Source: Microstegium vimineum
Taxonomy: Eukaryota > Streptophyta > Magnoliopsida > Poales > Poaceae
Direction: 5' to 3'
Assembly (NCBI GenBank): GCA_022036555.1
Contig: CM039137.1
Location: forward strand, 10,393,630-10,457,629
Length of the DNA stretch: 64,000 nt
Below, one piece after another: positions 12,060 through 23,780 of this stretch (position 1 is the stretch's first letter; each line of letters opens with the position of its first letter). The translations under genes and the position numbers were made by a program. The notes under the pieces were generated by a model. The model did not search any database and was not told the DNA's origin. It saw only the letters and a list, made by a program, of their open reading frames with translations.

Positions 12060-12501
12060 GGGTACATTTGGTAGGGATTCAGATTCACTTAGAAACGTTT
12101 CAGATCCAGATTCTCTAAAGAAATGTTTTGGATGATGAATCAGAATCACTTTATGAAATCGTTTGGTTAGCGGGTTGGATTCTGATTTCTAGAAAAATAG
12201 TTTTACATTACAAAAAATATATAAATTAAAATACGCTTCAAAAATTACCAGAATTTTTTGTGAGCAAATAGCAACTTAAATAATATTTTTAACTTGTTGC
12301 AATTTTTTAAAAAAAGATTGACTAAAATAGTGCAGTCACTATTGCAAAAGATAGACAAGAATTAGAAACGGGAGAAACTAGCCTCCAGCCGTTGAACTCC
12401 AATGAAGGAACCGTGAAACGTTCCTAAGTGAAACTTTCGTTTGGCAGTGATTCTTGTGATTCTCTTGAGAAACGGATCGGTACCAGACTTCCAAACGACC
12501 C
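12060..12501. mobile_element. Tourist-like (PIF/Harbinger) MITE
   Basis: The ends GGGTACATTTGG and CCAAACGACCC form an imperfect inverted repeat, flanked by TAA at 12057-12059 and 12502-12504. A TAA/TTA duplication is the hallmark of PIF/Harbinger elements. The arms also share GATTC, AAACGTTTC-like words in inverted order, suggesting foldback structure. No transposase. Confidence 0.75.
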
Positions 12502-13170
12502 TAAGAAAGACTCCTCCCATTGGCGATGCAGTGATGATCATATGCAAAAGGCTGCCAGACCTCGGCTCCGCTGGTCTCGGCAGTGCACCGCAGGAAAAGC
12601 AAATCCAAAAAGTACTTTTGAGAAAGCCTTGTTCTGGAAAAAAAGGGACTTCAGTGAAAGTCCCAACTAATGGCAACTTCAAAAGGCTGTGCTATATCAC
12701 CTTTTGGCTCGGAAAGTGACTTGAAGCATAGATTCTCTACAACAGCAAGCACACACGAACGGATGACTCTCGCCGGAGTCGCCGGTCTGGTGAAACGCAG
12801 CTACAGTACACTACTACACGCCTGCAGCTTTTGATCTCTGAAGGCTGAAGGAGCTTTTCATGCCAGCATTCATTTCAATCATTCATGTGTATATAGGCCC
12901 CGCTCTATAGGTCCCAACTTTTTTTTAACACATTTATTTATATACTGTTTACCCAAGTTGTTTTTTATTTCTTCTCTTATTGTAGATTCAGTGTTTTTAA
13001 CTTTATCCGCTCTCTAACTGTGTCACGAGAAGATAAGAGATAAAAATAACTTACGTAAACAGTATATAACTGCGTTAGAAAAATTAGTGCCGATCGAACT
13101 TGTGCCAAACGGTATTGTAGTGTCGCATCCACGCAGTACAATTTAAACTTTTTGGCACTCTCCTCTCCTA

Positions 13171-13605
13171 CTCCCTCTATTAAAAAACAATTACAGAACT
13201 CACTTGCCTCAAAATATCAATCACCAAAGTTTACATATTGATAAAATTAACTAGATTTATAAAAAAAATTAGTAATATTTATATCTATAAATAGATTTAT
13301 TATAAAAATAGATCCAACCGTCTATCTAATGATATCAAGTATGCAACATAAATATTAATATTTTTTATATTTAGTCAAAGTTGTTTCTTGAGAAATGAAA
13401 ATAATAATTAAAAATAATATCTCAAATTTGATCATATATATAAAAATATTTATGTTTTCAAATAAATTATTATAAAAATGTATTTCTAACTAATTTAACA
13501 GTATTATATTGTATTACATATGTTAATATTTTTTTATAACTGTCAATGTTTGAATATTTTACTTTTTGAAAGAAAAACAATTATATTTTTTTAGAACTGG
13601 GAGAG
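13171..13605. mobile_element. Stowaway-like MITE
   Basis: Begins CTCCCTCTATTAAAAAACAA and ends TTTTTTTAGAACTGGGAGAG, flanked by TA on both sides (13169-13170, 13606-13607). This is the Tc1/mariner Stowaway arrangement. The interior is over 75% AT by eye. Confidence 0.75.
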
Positions 13606-13699
13606 TACAAAGAGACGCATCCTAGAAGTTGGGGATGTAATTGACAAATGATCCTGTCCGATGCAATTGACAAATGATCCCTGTCCCTTAAAAGTCTTA

Positions 13700-14185
13700 G
13701 GGGTCATTTAGATCCCTCATTTGGAGGAATTAAAATCTACTTTAATAAATTAAGTTATTTGGTTTAGAATTTGACATTTTACCACTTTCCAAAGTTCACA
13801 TTTAAGTCTATCTCAAATTCATAGGGTGAGAGATAGAAATTCCTCATTTCGAGGAATTAAAATCTACTTTAATAAATTAAGTTATTTGGTTTGGAATTTG
13901 ACATTTCACCACTTTGCAAAGTTCACATTTAAGTCTATCTCAAATTCATAAGATGAGAGATAGAAATTGATTCTATAGATCACCATTCCATATTTCTATT
14001 TGTAAGTTATAACATGTTGTTCAAACTCCCTCTTCTACGATAGAAATACAACAAATAAGTATGTCTCTCATATAGCGAACAATAATATGCAATTATAACT
14101 CATATACAATCATGTTAGCTTAATTAATATGTCTCTAAATTATGATTATTAAAATGAATTCAAGTCTAGGGATCCAAACGGGGCC
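13700..14185. mobile_element. Tourist-like MITE with internal duplication
   Basis: The ends GGGGTCATTTAGATCCCT and AGGGATCCAAACGGGGCC are inverted repeats of about 18 bp, flanked by TTA at 13697-13699 and 14186-14188. Inside, a block of 127 bp is present twice in tandem (13715-13841 and 13842-13968) with only a few mismatches. Confidence 0.8.
13715..13968. repeat. 127-bp tandem duplication inside a MITE
   Basis: Copy one starts CCTCATTTGGAGGAATT, copy two CCTCATTTCGAGGAATT, and both end AGAGATAGAAATT. Mismatches seen by eye number about six. Confidence 0.9.
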
Positions 14186-17113
14186 TTAGATGAATTGGAT
14201 CTAATTAAGAGAACATGTTTACCTATAATAATATTTTTTGTGGGATAAAATCTATGTACTATAATATCATTTGGACAGAGGAAACACTGCTAGATTGGAT
14301 GCCCTACTCGATAAATGACTGTACATGTCAGATACTTGATTGTGCTAAGGGTACCAATTACAATCTGCTGCAGCATGGAGCACAGGTCGGCCCTTCGCAA
14401 TTACACACAGTCGAACATAGACATTAGCAATAAGGTTCTCTTTTAGCTAAGATTCTAAAAACACAAAAATATCAAAAAGTAGCAATATATAGATTGAAAA
14501 CACAAGAAAATGTAAGATTGAACATTTAAATAATATAGAAAAAATATAGAAATTAGAGAGAGTGATTCTAAAATTAAGCAGGCATGGGTAACTCGGGTGG
14601 TAGCGTCCCTATGGCAAGAAACCCTAGGTTGGGAATTCGACTCACAACATCCGCATGCGCATTTGGACGTTGTAAAAAAAACATCGTCTGTTCAACGTAA
14701 AAATACATGTCTAAAGCTAGCCTAAAATCTTCATAAGCACAATTTTCAAGGCTATCATATCCTACGGATCAAGTTTTCTTATGATGCCTAAAATTAACCA
14801 GGAGTACTACAATTAATTTTATCAGTTAATTATTAACAGCGATGAGTTTAAAGAGACCCTTAAACTAGTCTCCTGGTTAGAATAAAGTAAAAGAGCGAGC
14901 ACGGCAGTGGCCTTTCCCTGACTTTTCTTTCTTTATTTTTCTAGGTTCGCCTATCCCACTTTCCACCGCAAACTAGCATGTGCCATTATTTTACCCAAAA
15001 GTCCATGGATGCCCATCCAACTTTTTGGTATTCTTTAAGCTTTTGGAACAATCTCAATGCGGGTGCATGTTTAGCTCCGGGAATGTCCACGATTTATCAT
15101 CTTTTATTTTTGAAGGGAAGATTTATCATCTTATCATCAGGGCATGTGTGATGCATCAATTTTTCTTCCTTTGGTACTTTCTTATGAGCCCATAGCTGAG
15201 AAACTTTTTTTTTCTAAAATGGCTCCATCTAACTAATTGAATCTCATGAGAATGTAATAATTACTAACCTATGCTATTATGAAAGACTCTAACCATTAAT
15301 TTGATAGACTCTAACCCTTTTTTTATAATTTAATAATATCTACCATGTCTATTTTGTTTTTCTAAAAATTATTCACATCTACAATTATGAAAGACAACAT
15401 AAAGTAACCTAAATTACCCGCCCATGCCACTACAAAACATAATACATATCAACTAACCACATAAATTATCCATCATGCCATTATGATAGTTAATTTTAGT
15501 AACCCTCAAATTTTGCATATAAATTACCACTTTCTACCATTATGAAACATAGACTAAAGTATCCCCTCAAACTAAATTAAAGTATATCTAAATACCAATA
15601 TACCCTAATATGGAAAATATTTAAATAACCATAAATTATGACTATACATGTTTCTAAATCGCCCACTTCTCTATTACTATTGATATATAAAAAAGCTAAC
15701 TTAAACCATGTATACACGTTGATGTTGTAACTCAAACATTATGACATAAATGTAATAATAGTACAAATGTAAGCACTACTTGAAAAAAATGTCTGATAAG
15801 AAAATTCGATATCCCGAGCAATGGAGGTGGTTAATTAGTAGACCCAAGATGGTTATTGCCCCCGTTGGCTATTAAGATGCTTTTGGGGTAAACTATTATT
15901 AGTAGACTTTAATTATAAATCTCCTGAGGTTAGCATCGTCAGCCCCTCCTAAATCTAATTCATGCTCTACCAATTTTTTTGAATGCTATGGTGGAGGCTT
16001 TCTGGCATAGTAATAGTAAAATTGAGAGCACATTGTACAACTTTAAATCCTTTTTTTAATAAAATACAAAATGATTTTTTTTCATAAAATTTACAATAGG
16101 CTCAATGTTTTGACTTAATGTAGACATAAGAAATTATAGCAACTAATCAAAGCAAAACTTTAAAATCTAGATTTACGATGGCACAAAACATGGGCTACAA
16201 TAAGGGCCACCGTAATTTATGCTAAGTTTTAAACTAAATGCATATTCAAGACTCATAGCCATGGAGGTGCCATGCGGAGAGAGAAAAACTATGGATACAA
16301 ATGAAAAACATATACAAGGTATAATTGATAACTCTATAAGAATGAAATAAAAACTCAATATGAAGGCTTTATGCAGAGGAGAAAACAAATATAGAAGCTA
16401 CAAGCCTATTTGGTTTGGACCTTGGAAAAGCTGCCTGAGTCTGATAGCAATCCCATACGTCCAAATTTGCTAGCCTTTGGCTGGATGTATTTGTTCCCTG
16501 GGTTGACATGTTTCCTAGAACACCAATGAAGCAAGCCATGTATGCATATTTTTAGAAAATTAAAAAGTGAGAGATATATAACATGAGGATATTTTTTTTA
16601 TTAGTTATGGGTTCAAATATAGAACGAATTTAGACTAGTATCTACATTTTTAAGCATCCGGCAATTTCCAAAGGTACATATATATCACGACCAAGTGTTT
16701 AATTGTAGTCTATGAATGTTTGCCACAACCCTTACATATGGGTTCACAATGTTTCTTTGCAAGTATCCAGACATATTCATGTTAGTATTGATCTCATCTG
16801 ATTCGGTCCAACAACAGAATCAAAGTCCATGATCGCACCCTGACCGGGGACATCCAATCCTACATGGTAGGTGGACCCCATTATGCAGTCTTATAAAGAG
16901 GAGATTGGGGCCACTAAGGCATGCAAGCCAAGGTTTTGTTGTGCCCCTCTAAACCCACCTACAACCCTAATCTCTAGGGTGTGCTGATGGCAATGGGAAG
17001 CTGCACCGCCGCCTCTGCGCCACACCCATCGACTAATTAAACCATCGTCGGGACTCCACTGCCATTCTTTCAACCATCATCGTCAATGGCGAGCTCCTCC
17101 TCTAAGCCCGATG
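14186..17113. other. AT-rich spacer, one SINE-like trace
   Basis: At about 14583-14700 an A-box-like GGTGGTAGCGTC and a B-box-like GGAATTCGACTC are followed by a SINE-like body on the plus strand. No other gene or well-bounded element was seen. Short ORFs at 14215, 14980 and 16173 have no recognisable domain. Confidence 0.4.
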
Positions 17114-17118
17114 GTGTG
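17114..17118. repeat. Target-site duplication GTGTG, left
   Basis: GTGTG directly precedes the 5' LTR and is matched by GTGTG at 30363-30367 after the 3' LTR. This shows that both LTRs belong to one insertion that has not recombined. Confidence 0.92.
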
Positions 17119-18811
17119 TGAAGTATCATGGACCCTTGTGTTTAGGCGATTAACGACAATGCTAGGTCACTATGACTAACATGTGTTTTGTAAAGGCCAA
17201 GTCATTTGTGTTAGGTCATTAGTGATACAATTTGAATGGGCTTAATGGATATTCATGCCCCCAAGATGGAAATCGTTTCGGTTGCAAAGGATGATGATAC
17301 AAGTTGAAGACTAGGCTAGTTCTTAGTGCCATAAGGTTGAGAAGGGCACTAAGTATAGCTAGGGCTTTATTTTTCCCTTTGACCGTACTATTAAGGGGGG
17401 TACGAGATTAGTAGCTTGACCTAGGAGAGTTTAGGAAAGTGGGTATATGCACACTTGTCACAACTAATCCTAGAGACCTTGCTTTCATCCCTTTGTTAAC
17501 CCTAAAAATGGTAGGAGCAAAACCCCTAGAAAAGACTTAGAGAAAACAGTTGAAACAGGGGGAGAAAGAGGCTCCGGACCAGTCTGCCAAGTAGGCGTCG
17601 GACCAAGGAGAGTGGTCCGACGGTCCCTGACTTAGGCAAAAGTCCAGCTCGAGAAGCTCCGGACCACCTGTCTGGAGAGCGTCGGACCATAGGAGAGTGG
17701 TCCGATGGCTCTTGTCAGAGAGAGAGAGAGAGAGCCTGAGAGAAGGCTCCGGACTAGTCCGACGACTAGTCCGACGCTTCAAGTCAGCAGGTCGTTTCCA
17801 TGCAGAGAGCTCCCTCGCTCCGGATCAGAGCGTCGGACCAGGGCTCCGGACCAAGGAGAGTGGTCCGGTGGTTCGAAGGAGAGAAAATGTTTTCACTCAG
17901 TGAGCACCCTGGCTCCGGACCAGTGCGTCGGACTAGGGCGTCGGACTAAGGCAAGTGGTCTGACGGTGCCTGAGTTTGAATTACGAGTGAGCTTCGGACC
18001 AGTGTGCTTGGTCCGGTGGTGTGAGCTCCGGACTAGTCCGGTGGCTTCGCAGAGAAAAGAAAAAGCAAAAAAAACGGCTAGTTTTGGAGGTGAGGACTAT
18101 TTATAGTTGCCCCCTTCGTCCTTAGGAGGTCTCTTGGCCATTGTTTCAGCTGATTACACCTTGAGAGAATCCTTGGAGAGCCAAGTGCCTAGTGAGGGAG
18201 AGATTTGAGATAGTTCATCTTGTTCTTCCCTCCTAGAGTGATTAGGAGTGACTTGTGTGTATCCATCCACCTTCCTAGCCTTGAGTTGGTCAAGTGAAGG
18301 TCTTGTGCTTATTACTCTTGGTGTTCGACAACACCTAGACGGTTTGGTGGTGTTTGGAGGAAGCGATCGCCGGAAGATTGTTGGCGGCTCTTCTCCAAGC
18401 TTCTGGATCGGTTGTGGGCGATTCACCGAGCCAGAGTGGCGAAGAATCAGCCCGTAGAGAGCACTCTACCCTTGCGTGGGTAGAGGGGGGGCGATACCTT
18501 GCGAGGTGCTCCAACGAGGACTAGGGGGGGTGTCGACACCTCGATATCTCATGAAAACATCACTGCGTCACTGAGAATCCCTTTCCCTAGCTCTTTACTT
18601 TATTGCATTTAATTTGAGCTGTGTTCTTATCTTTCCTACTATAATTGCTTAGGTTGTTCTTAAATTCCATAAACTGCTACCGCTTTCTAGCTAGGACACA
18701 CGGACGGTAGGCACTAGGGGGTGATTAGCATTTGATAGGTTTTAATATTTGCTTTAGAAATTTAAAACAAGCCCAATTCACCCCCCCCTCTTGGGCATCT
18801 TGATCCTTTCA
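17119..18811 (+). repeat. 5' LTR
   Basis: 1693 bp, starting TGAAGTATCATGG and ending TTGATCCTTTCA. Its middle (about 17571-18050) is packed with CTCCGGACC, GTCGGACCA and GTGGTCCGACGG words. CCCCCCCC just before the end is a simple run. Pol II promoter signals could not be pinned down by eye. Confidence 0.95.
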
Positions 18812-18813
18812 AT

Positions 18814-18825
18814 TGGTATCGGAGC
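18814..18825 (+). promoter_or_regulatory. Primer binding site (tRNA-iMet type)
   Basis: TGGTATCGGAGC lies two bases after the 5' LTR. It matches the initiator-Met PBS of plant Copia elements, usually TGGTATCAGAGC, with one A-to-G difference. Confidence 0.88.
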
Positions 18826-18863
18826 GAGGTTGCTCTAAATTAGGCTTCACCGCCTAGAGCAAG

Positions 18864-20880
18864 ATGTCCCATGGGGATGGACCGCCACCCATGTTCGATG
18901 GGGATGACTTTCCTTATTGGAAAGTGCGGATGGAGGCCTACCTTGAGGCCGTGGATGTCGGCATTCACAAAGCCGCCACCATAGGCGGATCGGTGTTCGC
19001 CGAGGATCCCTTCTTTGAGAAGAACAATGCTAAGGCAAAGAACATTATTTTCCGTGGCATTTGCAAGGATGTGTTCAACCATGTGCGAAATTGCAAAACC
19101 GCGCATGAAATTTGGACAAACATTTGCGCTCTACACGAGGGCACCAAATGTGAAAGAGAAGAGCGCTATCACCTCATCATTGCTAAGTTAAATGCTTTCA
19201 TCATGCTATCTCATGAAAATGCTAATGAAATGTACTCTCGCTTGAATGTGCTTGTAGAGGAGTTGAATGGCCTTGGGCTCACTCAAATAACACCGGCCGA
19301 TGTGGTGCGCAAGATACTTTGTGTCTTACCAATAGATAAGTATAGCCACATCGTCACGGTCCTTCATCAAGGTGATCTCTCCGCAACTACACCAACACAA
19401 GTGTTGGGCAAGATCAATGCTCATGAAGATCAATGATGGAAGTTCATCCTCCTCCAAGAAGAAAGAGAAGGAGGAGAAGAAAGACTTGGCTCTCAAGGCA
19501 TCTTCTAAGGAGAAGTGCAAGAGTCAATATGTCATTGAGAGTGCAAGTGATGATGATGATGAAGACAACATCGCACTTATGGTGAAAAAGACCGCCAAGA
19601 TGTTGAAGAGGCTAAACAAGAATGGATTCAAGTTTGACTCAAAGAAGAAGAAATTCTTCACAAGCTCTTCAAGGAAGCCAATCTCCCAAATGAAGTGCTA
19701 CAATTGCGGCACTCTTGGTCATCTAGCTCATGCGTGCCCCGAAGAGAAGAAAGACAAGTTCAAGAACAACAAGTTCAAAAACTTCAAGAAGAACAAGGGC
19801 GGCAATGATGACTCAAGTGATGATGACAAGAAGCAATACAAGCCATACAAGAAGAAGAAAAACTTCAACTTCCACAAGAAGAAGAAGGATGGCAAGGCTT
19901 ACATTGTGGGTGATTGGCTCACAGATATTGATGATTCAAGTGACTCCTCCGATGATGAGAGTGAAGAAGAGAAGGTGGCCGCCTTGGTGATTGGTTCTTC
20001 TATTCCACCGCCACCTCCTCCTTCATCGCCGGGCTCATCCTCTACACACCTATGCCTTATGGCTAAAGGTGACAAGAAGGTACAAAAAGAGGATAATGGT
20101 GATGACCTCTCTAGTGATGATAGTGACGATGAAGAAGCACCTTCCTATGATGAGCTAATTAAAATTTGCAACAAGTACGCTAGCATCATAAGGAAGTACA
20201 AGAGTAAAAATGACAAACTTCTTGAGATCAAAGAAAACTTGCATGATAAGCTTGACAACTTGTCTAGTGCTAATGATGATTTGAAGCTTGAGATTAATTC
20301 TCTCACATCTAGCACTAGGGAGCTCAAAGCCTCTCTTAAGCAAGCCAATGAGAAACATGATAAGCTTGAGAGGTCATCCCAAAAGCTCCACACAAGGTAT
20401 AACTTTCTAAAAGATGACTACAACCAAGTGAAAAGTGATCATGGCACACTAGTGGTAGCAAATGAATTGCTTACTCAAGATCTTACACATGTTGCTACTA
20501 ACCCGTGTGCTAAGTGTGCAAGTGCTACCTCTTGTGAAATCGAGCTTGATGATGTGGCTCTTGAGCAAAGTGCTAAGTGCAAGGGCAAGAGAGTTGTAGA
20601 AGCCGACAAGTATAATGATTATATGAAGATGAGGGAAGAGAACTCAAAGCTCAAGGAAGAGCCAATCAACCTCAAGGCAAACAAGCCCTTCACCATCAAG
20701 CCGGTTCAAGAAGAAGACAAAGATGCTATCACTTTGATCAACTCTCTTAGAGAAGAAATTGCCAAGCTCAAGAATGACAAGACCAAGCTTACAAGTGGCC
20801 TTGAAAAGTTCACCAAGGGCCACAATCTCCAAAGTGAGCTTCTAATGAGCACCATCATGAAGAATGACAAGACCGGTATT
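18864..20880 (+). pseudogene. gag of the retrotransposon (frameshifted)
   Basis: Encodes the capsid-nucleocapsid polyprotein that forms the retrotransposon particle. The reading frame opens at ATG 18864 (MSHGDGPPPMFDG), includes the Copia gag region with FPYWKVRMEAYL, and stops at TGA 19434-19436. The continuation lies in another frame from about 19425, so one small indel has broken it. A CX2CX4HX4C zinc knuckle sits at 19696-19737. After it come lysine/aspartate-rich tracts and a long coiled-coil-like region (about 20140-20830). The gag tail runs directly into pre-integrase sequence near 20880-20900. Confidence 0.88.
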
Positions 20881-22161
20881 GGATATTACCGGCACAACAA
20901 CCTCTACTTAGTGGACTTCACTTCAAATAAAGCTAACTTGCAAACTTGTCTATTCTCCAAGAATTCTTTGGGTTGGCTATGGCATAGAAGATTAGCACAT
21001 GTGGGCATGTCAACCTTGAAGAAGCTTGTCAAGAAGGAAATGGTTAGAGGAATCAAGGATGTGGTGTTTGAGAAGGACAAACTTTGTAGTGCATGTCAAG
21101 CCGGCAATCAAGTGGCAAACACTCATCCAACCAAAGCTTTCATGGAAACCTCAAGAGTCCTAGAGTTGCTACACATGGATCTATTTGGCCCTACCATCTA
21201 TGCTAGTCTTGGAAGAAATCTCTATTGCTTGGTGGTAGTGGATGACTACTCTCGGTACACTTGGGTGTTCTTTCTTCAAGACAAGGGAGAGACACAAGGC
21301 ATCTTCAAGAAGTTTGCTACAAGAGCTCAAAATGAATTTGATGTGAAGATCAAGAAGATTAGAAGTGACAATGGCACCGAATTTGTGAACACAAAGATTG
21401 AAGATTATTGTGATGAAGTGGGGATCAAGCATGAGGTATCCGCCACATATACTCCACAACAAAATGGTGTTGTAGAGAGGAAGAACCGGACGCTCATAAC
21501 TCTAGCAAGGTCTATGCTTGATGAGTACAATACTCCGGAGAAGTTTTGGGCGGAGGCAATCAACACCGCTTGCTATGCAGCAAACCATCTCTTCGTCCAA
21601 AGGCTATTAAAGAAGACCCCCTATAAGCTTGTCAATGGGAAGAAGCCGGATATTTCATTCTTCCGGGTGTTTGGTTGCAAAGTGTACATCTACAAGAAGC
21701 GCCAACACTTGGGTAAATTCCAACGACGGTGTGACATTAGTTTCCTTGTTGGATATTCACTTAAATCCAAGGCATACCGTGTATTTAACAAAGCCACCGG
21801 CTTAGTTGAAGAAAGGTATGACTTGCAGTTTGATGAAACTAATGGCTCCCAAGGAGCGCTTGAGGATATTGATGTAGGTAATGAACCCTTGAGGGAGGCA
21901 ATGAAGAATATGTCAATTGGTGCTATCAACCCGTAAGAGGTGGAAGAAATTGAAGATGAAGCAAATCAAGATCCTTCCCCATCTCACACGCCTCAAGTTG
22001 ATGAAGAAGATCAAGTGAGGGAAGCTCAAGAAGACACTCACATCCCTCAAGATCAAGCCAAGGCCGAAGCATGCAATGTTGAAGCACCGCATCCCCTTCT
22101 CAAGAGACAAATAGAAGATCAACACCTATCCTTCAAGCTCACCCCCATGATCAAATTATAG
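20881..22161 (+). pseudogene. pol, integrase part (internal stop)
   Basis: Integrase inserts the cDNA into the genome. The HHCC zinc-binding part starts at WHRRLAH (about 20979) with CSACQAG downstream. The catalytic triad is visible as Asp in LHMDLFG (about 21177), Asp in RSDNGTEF (about 21367) and Glu in NGVVERK (about 21472), so the catalytic residues are intact. The frame is shared with the end of gag. TAA at 21934-21936 interrupts it; the same frame then stays open to 22161 and a frameshift leads into the RT frame. No aspartic protease motif (D-S/T-G) occurs upstream of the integrase. Confidence 0.9.
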
Positions 22162-22181
22162 GGAGTCCATCAAAGGGAGTA

Positions 22182-23780
22182 ATGACTTGCTCTAGACTTG
22201 CATCTTATGTTGAACATCACTCGTTTGTTTCCTTTGTTGAGCCTACTAGTGTTGAAGAAGCACTTGTAGATCCGGATTGGGTGAATGCCATGCATGAAGA
22301 ACTCAACAACTTCACCCGGAACCAAGTGTGGACACTTGAAGAGAAGCCAAAGGATGCAAGAATCATTGGCACCAAGTGGGTGTTTAGGAACAAGCAAGAT
22401 GATCAAGGCGTGGTTATGAGGAACAAAGCAAGATTGGTGGCAAAGGGGTTCTCTCAAGTAGAAGGACTCGATTTTGGAGAGACCTTTGCTCCGGTTGCAA
22501 GACTTGAAGCCATCCGTATCCTTTTGGCGTATGCTTCACATCACAAAATGAAACTTTTTCAAATGGATGTGAAGAGCGCCTTCTTAAATGGTTTCATAAA
22601 TGAACTTGTCTATGTCTCACAACCTCCCGGGTTTGAAGACCCAAACTTACCTAATCATGTGTATAGGTTGTCCGAGGCACTCTACGGATTGAAGCAAGCT
22701 CCAAGAGCTTGGTATGAGAGGCTAAGGGACTTCCTAATCAAGAAGAGCTTCAAGATCGGGATCGTCGACACTACACTATTCACCAAGAAGCTTAATGGAG
22801 AGATCTTCGTTTGCCAAGTATATGTCGATGACATTATATTTGGGTCAACAAACCAAGACCATTGCAAGGAGTTTGGTGACTTGATGTCCAAGGAGTTCGA
22901 GATGTCAATGATTGTCGAGCTAACCTTCTTCCTTGGCTTTCAAGTGAAGCAAATGAGAGAAGGGACCTTCATCTCTCAAGAAAAGTACACTCATGATCTA
23001 CTTAAGAAGTTCAAGATGGAGGATTGTAAGCCAATCAAGACCCCAATGCCTACTAATGGGCATCTCGATCTCGATGAGGGAGGTAAACCGATTGACCAAA
23101 CTCTCTATCGTTCTATGATCGGTAGTTTACTTTACCTCACCGCATCTAGGCCGGATATCATGTTTAGTGTGTGTATGTGTGCTAGGTTTCAAGTAAGCCC
23201 TAAGGAGTCGCATCTTTGTGCGGTTAAAAGAATCCTTAGGTACATAAGGCACACCCCTAGCATGGGTCTTTGGTATCCCAAAGGAGCTCCCTTCCAACTA
23301 GTTGGCTATTCCGATTCGGATTATGCCGGGTGTAAGGTTGATAGGAAGAGTACCTCCGGCAGGTGCCACATGCTAGGAAGATCACTTGTTTCTTGGTTCT
23401 CAAAGAAGCAAAACAGTGTGGCATTGTCAACCGCCGAGGCAAAATACATTGCCAAGGGAGCAAGTTGTGCACAAATCTTATACATGACCCAAACACTTCT
23501 TGATTACGGCGTTGTTTTAAAAGATGTTCCACTTTTGTGTGATAATGAAAGCGCCGTAAAGCTTGCTAACAACCCGGTTCAACACTCTCGCACCAAGCAC
23601 ATAGATATTCGCCATTACTTTCTTAGAGATCATGTGGCTAGGAAAGACATCACACTAGTTGGAGTTAAGAGCGAAGATCAATTGGCGGATATCTTCACTA
23701 AACCACTCGATGAAACAACCTTTTGTAGGTTGAGAAGCGAGTTGAATGTGCTTGATCACTCTAACTTCACTAAAAGATGA
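22182..23780 (+). pseudogene. pol, reverse transcriptase and RNase H part
   Basis: A 532-codon open frame carries the Copia RT domain (KWVFRNK, ARLVAKGF, the FQMDVKSAFLNG palm motif and YVDD at about 22820-22831) followed by RNase H (YSDSDYAG, STAEAKY, LLCDNESA, KHIDIRHYF). This converts element RNA into cDNA. The RT motifs look intact. In RNase H the fourth position of AEAE-Y, where Copia elements normally have Glu, is Lys (AAA at about 23441-23443). The ORF is out of frame with the integrase part, so it is a fragment of one broken polyprotein, and its first ATG need not be a real start. Confidence 0.93.
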
